From OMIW01 sp044235645 (GTDB lineage Bacteria > Bdellovibrionota_C > UBA2361 > OMIW01), in assembly GCA_044235645.1 (NCBI GenBank), contig JBIIHQ010000002.1:271697-335696 (forward strand): 64,000 nt of DNA, read 5' to 3'. Positions within the stretch are counted from its first letter, which is position 1, and every line of letters starts with the position of its first letter. This document shows positions 7,826 through 15,762 of this stretch, piece after piece. Both the position numbers and the translations under genes were made by a program. The notes below the pieces were generated by a model, which did no database searches, was not told the origin of the DNA, and was given only the letters and a program-made list of their open reading frames with translations.

Positions 7826-10783
7826 GTGGCGACCAAAAAAATGACATCGAAGATATCATCGATAAGAACGTCTCGACGGGTCACGTCCCGAGGTTCTTCG
7901 GGGCGATCGACATCGTCGGGGTCGCGTTCCGGTAGGGAGGAAGGGCGGCGCGGAGGTTCAGTGGCGGGTCGCGGAGCAGTTCGCAAGAAAGATGGTTCGC
8001 CAACGGCGTCGTCGCAATCTCGAACCTCTCAAGCCACGAAGCCGCGTTCAATAGGGGGGCGTTCAGCCACGGCCCAAAAGCCAGCGAAAGGATCGACTCT
8101 CAGAGGTCGTGCCGGACGAGCTGTATCGGAGGTTCGCTCGAAGTCGCGGGTCGCTAACTCCGCGGCTCGCGCTGCAGGGGGGGCTTCTCAGAGTTCGAAA
8201 AAGCCGTCATTAAAGGGGGTCGCTGGCAAGAGTAACCTCCGTCGACCGGTGTCAGGTTCCCGATTCAGCAAGGGGAAGGGGTCGGAGTCTCGTCCACGGG
8301 GAGGTAAGCGACCCGAAGTGAGGGCCCAGAAAGGAGCGGTTTCAACCCCCGGTGGGGCTCGAACAACGACCCCCAGGGGGGCAGTCAGAACCACCGTGCC
8401 GAAGGTCTCGGGCAAGCCCCATTCCACCTCAAATTCGCGGGGCAAGCTGACTTCACATAAAGCGTCAGGTAAGAGAGCGGAGGCGCAAAAAGCGGTGCTC
8501 CTTTCACCGTCAAAGCGACCCGAGCAGAAGCGAACCGAGGCAAAACAAGAGGTCAAAAAGGAACAGAAGGGAGGGACCTCTTCATCGGCACGAACAGCAA
8601 TCAACGACGAGAAGGCTCTCATTGGCAAGAGAGAGGGTCAATCAGCCTCAAAGGGAAAGGAGAAGAATATCGTGCAGTCCGGGGGTGGGGAAAAAGGGTC
8701 GATAGGGGTGAACGGTGCGACGCGCGCTCACGTGGGTTTTGGTCTCTCGGAGGGAGAGGTGCGTCCGGAGGGAGCAGTTGCGTCTTCTCGTCCGCTTCGC
8801 AAGGCGCCCCGTAAGGAGGACGTCGAGGAACTTCTCGGAGATGTCGAAGACATTGGCGGGGGGGATGAATTTGAAGAGGCCGAAATTGCTGGCGATGAGG
8901 AAGTAGATCTTGGGGTGATAGTTGCTCCCGTGGAGGAGGGGGAACGGGTCGAAGCGGGGGACGAAGCGGGAGAGGAAGAGGACACGATTAATTTAGAGAG
9001 TCTTCTCGAAATTGGACGTGAACGGGGTTACGTGACTCTTCAGGAGCTGGGAAGGACCTTCGAGTCAGAGGAGGTTTCCGAAGAACAGATGGAGGAGGTG
9101 ATAACCCTCTTCAGTGAGCAGGATATCGATATCATCGACCAGGGAAGGGATAAGTATCTCGAAGAGCCGGAGGGTGCGGTGGTCGAGAGTCGTGTCCCCG
9201 AACTTCTTGATCCCTCAGCTCTCGGTAAAAGTACCGATCCCGTCCGGATGTATCTTCGAGAGATGGGGAATGTGAGCCTCCTGACCCGAGAAGGTGAGGT
9301 CGAGATTGCAAAAAAGATCGAGGCAGGATTGCAGGTCGCTCGCCGAGAATCTCTGCGACAGCCACTGGCTCTTGCCTATGCGCTCGACGTATTCGAAGGA
9401 GTAAAGGGGGGGACCATCCGACTTCGGGATCTTTTCACCGAGGATGATGCGGGAGAGGAAGAATCGGAGGCTGCAGATGATGGCGCCGATGACGAAGGAG
9501 GGGAAGATTCGCCTGAAAAGAGACCGGTAAGCCAGGAAGACGAGGAAGCCAAGGAGGCGTTCCTCCGGAAGCATCCCCTCTTCAAGAAGGCCCAAAAAGA
9601 GATCAGAAGTGCCTACGAACAATTTCGGGATGCGCGGAAAAGCTCGATTGAAGAGGGACGGGTAGCTCAACTTCGGTACGAGCGCCTCCTCGAGAAAAAT
9701 ATCGAGCGGATGGAGGAGCTTAACTTTAATGCAAAGCAGCATGCGCGAATAGTATCAGTCATCAAGCAAAAGCACGAACAAGTGTTGGCGCTCATTCGTC
9801 CGGCTCAAATGCTTGCGCGACCAACAGGCAAGTCTCTATCTGAATTGGTAGGGATGATTGAGGAACTTATTACGGATGATCAGGCGTTAGCCCGGAAGGT
9901 GACGAAGCGCCTCAATCTGAAGGCAGGATCGGCCCGAGAGCTTGGATTTAGACTTCAAAGGCTTATTGATGAGGCGATAGCGGTAGAGGAAGATATCTTA
10001 ATGGACATCTTCTCTTTTAATCAGGCAGCCTATGCTCTCAAGGATGGAGAGATGCGAGCCGCCGATGCAAAGCGAGAGTTGGTAGAGGCGAATCTTCGGC
10101 TTGTCGTGTCGATAGCGAAGAAATACACCAATAGAGGATTGCAATTTCTCGACCTGATTCAGGAGGGGAATATCGGTCTGATGAAAGCGGTCGACAAGTT
10201 CGAGTATCAGCGGGGATATAAATTCTCTACTTATGCGACGTGGTGGATTCGTCAAGCAATTACCCGCGCGATAGCCGATCAGGCTCGTATCATCCGAATC
10301 CCGGTCCACATGATCGAGACGATCAACAAATTGATACGAACATCGCGCCAGCTTGTGCAGGAGCTAAGTCGAGAGCCGACGCCGGAAGAGATCGCCGCAA
10401 AGATGGAGATACCTCTTGATAAGGTCCGTAAGGTGCTCAAGATTGCGAAAGAGCCGATATCCCTTGAGACGCCAATCGGAGAGGAAGAAGACTCGCACCT
10501 CGGAGATTTTATCGAGGATAAGCGGGTTGTCAGCCCCGCAAATGCAGTGGTCAATATGAATCTGCAGGAGCAGACTCGGCGGGTGCTTTCCTCGTTAACG
10601 CCCCGTGAAGAGAAAGTGCTCCGTATGCGATTCGGTATCGGAGAGAGAAGCGATCACACCCTTGAGGAGGTCGGACAAAACTTTGAAGTGACCCGTGAGC
10701 GCATTCGACAGATCGAAGCAAAGGCGCTCCGTAAACTTCGGCATCCAAGCCGTTCGAATAAAAAGGGTAACGGTAAGACCTAA
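7826..10783 (+). CDS. rpoD: RNA polymerase primary sigma factor RpoD with very long disordered N-terminus
   Basis: 985 residues, against about 370-620 in most bacteria. Residues about 1-330 are almost entirely Ser, Arg, Lys, Gly, Ala and Thr and resemble a basic histone tail. Residues about 335-385 turn strongly acidic. Recognisable sigma-70 starts at about 385 with a region 1.1-like block. Region 1.2 follows at about 471 (DPVRMYLREMGN), then an acidic non-conserved insert. Region 2 begins near 750 (LRLVVSIAKKYTNRGLQFLD, then the GYKFSTYATWWIRQAI -10-binding helix). Regions 3 and 4 end in LEEVGQNFEVTRERIRQIEAKAL. The start is GTG 7826 with a weak ribosome-binding site; no downstream ATG exists in frame before about residue 420, so the tail is probably translated unless an internal GTG or TTG is used. 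Confidence 0.93.
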   Translation: MATKKMTSKISSIRTSRRVTSRGSSGRSTSSGSRSGREEGRRGGSVAGRGAVRKKDGSPTASSQSRTSQATKPRSIGGRSATAQKPAKGSTLRGRAGRAVSEVRSKSRVANSAARAAGGASQSSKKPSLKGVAGKSNLRRPVSGSRFSKGKGSESRPRGGKRPEVRAQKGAVSTPGGARTTTPRGAVRTTVPKVSGKPHSTSNSRGKLTSHKASGKRAEAQKAVLLSPSKRPEQKRTEAKQEVKKEQKGGTSSSARTAINDEKALIGKREGQSASKGKEKNIVQSGGGEKGSIGVNGATRAHVGFGLSEGEVRPEGAVASSRPLRKAPRKEDVEELLGDVEDIGGGDEFEEAEIAGDEEVDLGVIVAPVEEGERVEAGDEAGEEEDTINLESLLEIGRERGYVTLQELGRTFESEEVSEEQMEEVITLFSEQDIDIIDQGRDKYLEEPEGAVVESRVPELLDPSALGKSTDPVRMYLREMGNVSLLTREGEVEIAKKIEAGLQVARRESLRQPLALAYALDVFEGVKGGTIRLRDLFTEDDAGEEESEAADDGADDEGGEDSPEKRPVSQEDEEAKEAFLRKHPLFKKAQKEIRSAYEQFRDARKSSIEEGRVAQLRYERLLEKNIERMEELNFNAKQHARIVSVIKQKHEQVLALIRPAQMLARPTGKSLSELVGMIEELITDDQALARKVTKRLNLKAGSARELGFRLQRLIDEAIAVEEDILMDIFSFNQAAYALKDGEMRAADAKRELVEANLRLVVSIAKKYTNRGLQFLDLIQEGNIGLMKAVDKFEYQRGYKFSTYATWWIRQAITRAIADQARIIRIPVHMIETINKLIRTSRQLVQELSREPTPEEIAAKMEIPLDKVRKVLKIAKEPISLETPIGEEEDSHLGDFIEDKRVVSPANAVVNMNLQEQTRRVLSSLTPREEKVLRMRFGIGERSDHTLEEVGQNFEVTRERIRQIEAKALRKLRHPSRSNKKGNGKT

Positions 10784-10843
10784 CATAGTGGGGAAGAAAA
10801 GATTCCGACCGCCCAGAACGGCGGAGCGCGATCAGGAGGGCCG

Positions 10844-11512
10844 ATGCACGTTGGTAACTGGGGGGCCTCGCTGGCCCCACAAGCGGAAGTTCAGAAGAGG
10901 AAGCTGCGGTTCAGCCAATGCTGGTTCGGGCTGATGGCGGTAGCTGTGGGTTGTGGGAGGTATGAACCTCCCCTGGCTCCTGAGCGATTAAGTCCTGCTG
11001 CTGTGCAGCTCAGTGAAGCCAACGTAACATCGGGGGGGGTCACGCTGACCTTTCTCGCGCCGACCACCGACCGACGGGGTAAAAAGCTCTCCGGTCTTGA
11101 GGGCTTCCTGATATATCGAAAGGAGCTTGAGAAGGCTTCCGATGCGCTTAATCCGAGAGTGCCGTTTACCGTGGTCCAGCGAGTTGAGGATACATCGCTG
11201 GAGACTCTTGGGAGAAAAAAGGAGGAGGCTGTGAGGGCTGGGATTCCGGTCCGTCGCGTATCTCTGTCTGGCGAGGAGCGGCGGGTTACAGTCACTGATG
11301 CCTCGGCGACGGAGGGACATACCTACCTCTACAAAGTAGTGCCTTATTCTCTCGAAGGAGTGGATGGGGAACATGACAGCCTGATTCGAGTGGTCGTCTC
11401 GGGATCCTCGGGCTCTACCGTCACGATTATCCCAGCGGCCGATGATGAAGCGATGGAGAGTATGTCACTCGATGACATTGCGGGCGGGCTCAACGAAGTA
11501 GGTCTGCGATAG
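10844..11512 (+). CDS. fibronectin-III-like lipoprotein
   Basis: 222 residues. A Lys/Arg-rich n-region and hydrophobic segment end in the lipobox-like VAVGC (Cys about 37), so it is probably lipid-anchored. The start at ATG 10844 is somewhat long for a lipoprotein signal; a later start is possible. Residues about 60-185 look like a fibronectin type III domain: SGGVTLTFLAPTTDRRG, GFLIYRKE, then GHTYLYKVVPYSLEG. Its stop codon lies 8 bp before the dapF ATG, so the two genes are translationally close. Such lipoproteins next to dapF occur in Deltaproteobacteria, as far as I recall. Function unknown; perhaps envelope structure. Confidence 0.75.
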   Translation: MHVGNWGASLAPQAEVQKRKLRFSQCWFGLMAVAVGCGRYEPPLAPERLSPAAVQLSEANVTSGGVTLTFLAPTTDRRGKKLSGLEGFLIYRKELEKASDALNPRVPFTVVQRVEDTSLETLGRKKEEAVRAGIPVRRVSLSGEERRVTVTDASATEGHTYLYKVVPYSLEGVDGEHDSLIRVVVSGSSGSTVTIIPAADDEAMESMSLDDIAGGLNEVGLR

Positions 11513-11520
11513 TGTGTTTC

Positions 11521-12420
11521 ATGGAGCTTCACTTCTCTAAAATCCAGGGCTGTGGCAACTCTTTTGTAATTGTGCAGGAGGGGGATCTCCCCGAATATGC
11601 ACTTCGATCCTCGGGCGGGTGGAGCGAGGATCGCAAAAAACGGCTCGCGGTGGAGGTTTGCCATGGGGGGCGGGGTTTAGGGGCAGATGGTTTTTTTGTG
11701 GTTGCGCCTCATTGGAATTCTGCAGAGGAGGGTCTTGATCCAAGAATGACACCTTTGGATGGATTACTTGTCGATATGCGGAACCCTGACGGCGGTCCAA
11801 TGGGAATGTGTGGCAACGGGGTACGGTGCGTGGTGCGCGCTGCGTATAGATGGGGATGGCTCTTGCCGAGCCCGGTGCCGGTCTCCATTGGAAAGCTGAG
11901 TGTCGATTGTGTAACCGCAGATGAGGGAAGGAGCGTGCAGGTCGCGATGGGCGCACCGCGCTTTGAGCCGGCTTCAGTTCCACTCCGGAGTGAAACCCCT
12001 CTGCGAGGGGATGACCTCTTCCTTGGGGGCCGGCAACGAAGAGTGTGGGCACTCTCGATGGGTAATCCGCACTGCATAGTTCTCGATGAGGGAGAAGACT
12101 TGCGCGTCATCGGCCCGACAATCGAGAACGATCCTCTATTTCCCGAGCGTACCAATCTTGAATTGGTGACGCCTGTCAGTCGGCGAAGAATTTCTGTGCG
12201 GGTGTGGGAGAGGGGTGCTGGGATCACCCAGGCATGCGGGACGGGGGCCTGTGCTGCGGCAGTGGTAAGCATTGAGCAGGGTATCTGCGATTCTCCCGTG
12301 ACCGTATGTATGCCAGGCGGTGAGCTCACCGTCTCATGGGATCGGCACGATGGGGTGTATCTGACCGGACCGGCTCAGGAGATCGCTTCGGGTCTGATGA
12401 CTATTCCAGGCTTTGATTGA
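11521..12420 (+). CDS. dapF: diaminopimelate epimerase DapF
   Basis: 299 residues from ATG 11521; an in-frame GTG at 11512 overlaps the upstream stop and is less likely, because the family begins with a short strand like MELHFSKIQGCGNSF. DapF converts LL- to meso-diaminopimelate for lysine and peptidoglycan. The two catalytic cysteines are visible: Cys97 in GMCGNGVRC and Cys239 in ACGTGACAA. The SMGNPHCIVLDE block is also typical. All key residues are intact. A run of about 430 non-coding bases follows. Confidence 0.95.
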   Translation: MELHFSKIQGCGNSFVIVQEGDLPEYALRSSGGWSEDRKKRLAVEVCHGGRGLGADGFFVVAPHWNSAEEGLDPRMTPLDGLLVDMRNPDGGPMGMCGNGVRCVVRAAYRWGWLLPSPVPVSIGKLSVDCVTADEGRSVQVAMGAPRFEPASVPLRSETPLRGDDLFLGGRQRRVWALSMGNPHCIVLDEGEDLRVIGPTIENDPLFPERTNLELVTPVSRRRISVRVWERGAGITQACGTGACAAAVVSIEQGICDSPVTVCMPGGELTVSWDRHDGVYLTGPAQEIASGLMTIPGFD

Positions 12421-12848
12421 GTTCGGGGGTAGTGGATTGAGTGAAGGGAGGTTCGAGAGATAACCACTGTTAGGAAATAAAAAAATCAACCGGTTATCCG
12501 GTAAAATCGAGCTTGAGAGGGCAACTTTTGCAGAAACATCATTGCTTCATTGGTGGATGGTTGTTATAGATCAGGCAGGGTTAGGTCGGTGGGGCGAAGT
12601 TCAGATGCCCCGTCTGGTGTGATGACCGAAAAGTTGTGTCCTCGGTAGAGTCTTGATTAAGTGAAAATGGGGCTCAACAGAGGTGAGGTTCGGGACACCG
12701 GAGTCCAACGCCCTCGGAAGGCTCGGTGAGATGAAAAGGGGGGCTCTCCTCCCGGCGTCTGACGGAGGTCAGCACCAGCAGGGAGTCGATGGCGATGAGG
12801 TACATCCAAGCAGCCGAGAGGGGATGATTACAAAAAAAAGGGCGCTTT
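12421..12848. other. intergenic region between dapF and the IclR gene
   Basis: No gene is visible. The 428 bp include an AT-rich stretch with the near-palindrome AACCGGTTATCCGGT near 12490, and a GGGGC-loop-GCCCC hairpin near 12590-12615. The IclR promoter and any operator should lie here, but I cannot point to a specific box. Confidence 0.3.
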
Positions 12849-13667
12849 ATGGTAAAAAGAGAAAAATCTAATTATATGATTCAGTCGGTCTCTCATGCAC
12901 TTGATGTGCTCGAGGAACTGGCAAAGTCGCTGGGTGAGGTCGGGGTAACTGAGTTGTCAAAGCGGCTCAAGCTCCACAAGAATAACGTGTTTCGCCTTCT
13001 CGCGACCCTTGAGCTTCGAGGGTATGTCGATCAGAACGCCGAATCAGAAGATTATCGGTTGGGGGTAAAGGCCCTTCAACTTGGTCAGGCGTACGTTTCT
13101 CAGAGCAGCATTGTAGCTCGGGCAACCCCAATCCTTCGCGATCTGGCCGAAGCATCGGGAGAAACCGCTAGCCTTGCCATCATGCAGAACGGTCAGATTC
13201 AGTTCCCGATTAGTATCGAATCGAAGCGTCCGGTAAAGGTGTCGCCGCGTATCGCCGTCTCGTTTGCTGCAAAGGGGAGCGTTGTCGGTCGATTGTTGAC
13301 CGCCCAGCTTCCTGATTCGGTGCTGGCTGAGATCCTTGCGACCGATACTCCCTCGGATGTCGCGATTCGCAACCACCTCGCGGAGCTTCGGACTTCGGGC
13401 CACATCATTGACAAAGGTGGGGTCGAGGCCGACGTTGTTTCTATTTCGAAGGTCATTCGGGGAACGGGTAACGAGGTGCTCGGAGCGATCGAGTTACTTG
13501 CTCCGCAGTACCGAGCTCGGGTTGAAACGCTCCTCCCGATGGTTGAGGAAGCGGCTCAGGCTATTTCCACTGCATTGGGTGCAGCGCGTCCCACACTGGC
13601 CGCGACGCTCGAGCGGGAGATTGTCGAGGCTCCTGGCACCTATGCGGGGCTGGGTCGAATCAAGTAG
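12849..13667 (+). CDS. IclR family transcriptional regulator
   Basis: 272 residues, or 263 from ATG 12876. The N-terminal winged helix-turn-helix covers residues about 10-70 (SVSHALDVLEELAKS, then VTELSKRLKLHKNNVFRLLATLELRGYV). The C-terminal effector domain covers 85-255 and includes RDLAEASGETASLA and VSFAAKGSVVGRLL. IclR proteins bind small carbon compounds and control catabolic operons. The next gene on the strand is an acyl-CoA dehydrogenase, but a clear terminator separates them, so it may regulate that gene from its own promoter. The effector cannot be told from sequence. Confidence 0.92.
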   Translation: MVKREKSNYMIQSVSHALDVLEELAKSLGEVGVTELSKRLKLHKNNVFRLLATLELRGYVDQNAESEDYRLGVKALQLGQAYVSQSSIVARATPILRDLAEASGETASLAIMQNGQIQFPISIESKRPVKVSPRIAVSFAAKGSVVGRLLTAQLPDSVLAEILATDTPSDVAIRNHLAELRTSGHIIDKGGVEADVVSISKVIRGTGNEVLGAIELLAPQYRARVETLLPMVEEAAQAISTALGAARPTLAATLEREIVEAPGTYAGLGRIK

Positions 13668-13723
13668 TGTCTCGTAGCTCGCTCTCTTCACCGATGAGCG
13701 AATGACGAAGGCCAGAACGTAAA

Positions 13724-13773
13724 AGAGAGTCTGTAGGTGTTGTACCAACAACATGTGCAGGCTCTCTTTTTTT
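13724..13773 (+). terminator. rho-independent terminator after the IclR gene
   Basis: AGAGAGT-CTG pairs imperfectly with CAG-GCTCTCT across a CAACA-rich loop and runs into seven T residues (about 13767-13773). It ends the IclR transcript and shows that the acyl-CoA dehydrogenase gene does not begin before about 13775. Confidence 0.8.
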
Positions 13774-13797
13774 GCACCATCTCGGAACAAAAACGCC

Positions 13798-14952
13798 ATG
13801 ATTTCGATGCCCATCAAGCTGTCTGATGATCTTGCAGCTTTGCAAGATACTGCTCGTCGTTTTGCCGAAGATGAGATCCGCCCGGTTGCAGCCCACTTCG
13901 ACGAGTCTGGTGAGTTCCCAGCTGCAGTGATTGCGTCGGGTCACCGCGCAGGGTTAGTAAATCTTGTCCAGGGTGATGAATTCGGCGGTTCAAATCTGTC
14001 GATCCTCGAGGCGTGTGTCGTTATTGAGGAGATTGCAGCGGGGTGCGCAGGATTTGCGACCTCAATGGTTGCCAACGATCTTGCCCTCACCCCGATCGCG
14101 CTCGATGGTACGCCGGAACAAAAAGCTGCCTTTATCTCTCCGATCACAAACGGAGGATCTTTTGCCTCGTTCTGTCTCACTGAGCCGGGAGCTGGCTCGG
14201 ATGCAGGTGGGCTAACCACCGTTGCCGAGCGCACCGCGACAGGGTATCGACTCACGGGGACTAAGCAGTGGATCACCAACGGTGGGGTCTCAAGTCAGTT
14301 CACCGTATTTGCCACCCTCGATCCCGCACTGCGACACAAGGGAATCGCCTGTTTTGTGGTTCCCGGTAATGCGCCGGGACTGTCTCGGGGTAAACACGAG
14401 AATAAAATGGGACAGCGGTGTTCGAATACTGTTCAGATCACCCTTGATGGTGTCGAGATTCCGGAGGCTAATCGTATCGGCGAGGAGGGGCAGGGATTTT
14501 CTCTTGCGATGAGAACTCTCGACCTCAGCCGTCCCCTTACGGCGATGATTGGGGTCGGCATTGCCCGACGAGCGAGCGAACTCGCACTGCAGTACGCCAA
14601 AGATCGTAAACAGTTTGGTCGCACCATCAGTTCGTTCCAGGGAATCCAATTCATGCTCGCTGATATGGCCACTGCGGTTGAATCGGCGCGGCTCCTTACT
14701 CTTCGAGCCGCAGCCCTGCTTGATGCGGGACGATCGGCGACTCTCGAATCGAGTATGGCAAAGCGGGTTGCGGCCGATACTGCGATGGAGGTCGCGACCG
14801 ATGCCGTACAGGTTTTCGGTGGGTATGGATATACGAAGGAGTACCCGGTGGAAAAATTGATGCGCGATGCCAAACTTCTCCAGATTTATGAGGGAACAAG
14901 CCAGATCCAGCGGGTGGTGATCGCCCGGGAATTACTCGGCTCGGGCAACTAG
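13798..14952 (+). CDS. acyl-CoA dehydrogenase
   Basis: 384 residues from ATG 13798, the family's normal length; upstream in-frame starts fall inside the terminator and are rejected. The enzyme oxidises an acyl-CoA to the trans-2-enoyl-CoA using FAD and passes electrons to ETF. Seen: the N-terminal helical domain, the FAD/substrate block FCLTEPGAGSDAGGL followed by GTKQWITNGG, and the C-terminal block VFGGYGYTKEYPVEKLMRD. The catalytic Glu365 sits in YEGTSQIQR. This is the short- to medium-chain type, unlike the FadE-like enzyme at 50477. Chain length cannot be decided. Confidence 0.93.
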   Translation: MISMPIKLSDDLAALQDTARRFAEDEIRPVAAHFDESGEFPAAVIASGHRAGLVNLVQGDEFGGSNLSILEACVVIEEIAAGCAGFATSMVANDLALTPIALDGTPEQKAAFISPITNGGSFASFCLTEPGAGSDAGGLTTVAERTATGYRLTGTKQWITNGGVSSQFTVFATLDPALRHKGIACFVVPGNAPGLSRGKHENKMGQRCSNTVQITLDGVEIPEANRIGEEGQGFSLAMRTLDLSRPLTAMIGVGIARRASELALQYAKDRKQFGRTISSFQGIQFMLADMATAVESARLLTLRAAALLDAGRSATLESSMAKRVAADTAMEVATDAVQVFGGYGYTKEYPVEKLMRDAKLLQIYEGTSQIQRVVIARELLGSGN

Positions 14953-15054
14953 CGTCTCGTCGAGGGGATTCCTCGCTATCTGAGATCGCTCGCACCGATC
15001 ATCGTGGAGTGTCCCGTGCGTGATCGGCGAACCCCCCTTCCGGTTCATGATGCA

Positions 15055-15762
15055 ATGAATTTTCTCGAGATAACATCGCTCTCAAAGCAATACGGACAGG
15101 GGGAGGGGGCGGTCCATGCGCTCCGGGGTGTATCGTTTGGAGTCTCGCGAGGCGAATTTGTTGCATTGAGTGGGCCCAGTGGCTGCGGGAAGAGTTCTCT
15201 GCTTTCAATAGGAGGGCTCGTGATGTCCCCGAGCAGTGGAAGGGTCGTTATCGCGGGAGAGGCGATAAACTTTGAGAACGAGCGGAACCTTGCGCGATAT
15301 CGTCGGACGCTCCTCGGGTACGTCTTCCAGTATTTTAATCTGCTTCCCACCCTCACTGCAGAGGAGAATGTCATCGTGACCCCGCTCCTGGCCGGGGTTT
15401 CCTCTCGCGACGCCCGTCGGCGAGCCCGAGAATTGCTTGAACAGGTGGGGCTTGTTCATCGATGTACTCATCGGCCACATCAGCTTTCTGGAGGGGAAAT
15501 GCAGCGGGTCGCCGTGTGTCGAGCCCTCGCTCACCATCCACGCCTCATCCTCGCTGACGAGCCTACGGGAAACCTTGATACTAAGTCTGGTCATGCCGTG
15601 CTTGATCTCTTAAAAAAAGCGGCGAGTGAGGGAGCCGCGGTTATCATGGCAACCCATCGCGAGGATTCTCTGACGTGGTGCGGTCGGGTCATTCGTCTCC
15701 ACGATGGAGAATTAGTCGGCGACGAGAGCATTCGATTTAGTGACGGTCATACCGATGATTGA
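15055..15762 (+). CDS. LolD/MacB-type ABC transporter ATP-binding protein
   Basis: 235 residues from ATG 15055; GTG 15004 in the same frame would add 17. Walker A is GPSGCGKSS, the signature is LSGGEMQR, and Walker B is LILADEPTGNLDT, with the H-loop His in ATHRE. The EPTGNLDT text is typical of the LolD/MacB/AttE class, whose partners are FtsX-like permeases. The gene overlaps the start of exactly such a permease. The third gene encodes an AttH-like lipocalin, so the unit resembles the att-type export system. It acts at the inner membrane. Confidence 0.95.
   Translation: MNFLEITSLSKQYGQGEGAVHALRGVSFGVSRGEFVALSGPSGCGKSSLLSIGGLVMSPSSGRVVIAGEAINFENERNLARYRRTLLGYVFQYFNLLPTLTAEENVIVTPLLAGVSSRDARRRARELLEQVGLVHRCTHRPHQLSGGEMQRVAVCRALAHHPRLILADEPTGNLDTKSGHAVLDLLKKAASEGAAVIMATHREDSLTWCGRVIRLHDGELVGDESIRFSDGHTDD

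Noticed and set aside
9215..9742. 175-codon frame antisense to rpoD
   Set aside because: It lies wholly within the conserved part of rpoD and has no features of its own.
11537..12329. Two long frames antisense to dapF
   Set aside because: DapF is certain, and these products are Pro/Arg/Ser-rich shadows.
13753..13797. Upstream start for the acyl-CoA dehydrogenase
   Set aside because: The extra codons would encode the terminator hairpin and T-run of the IclR gene.
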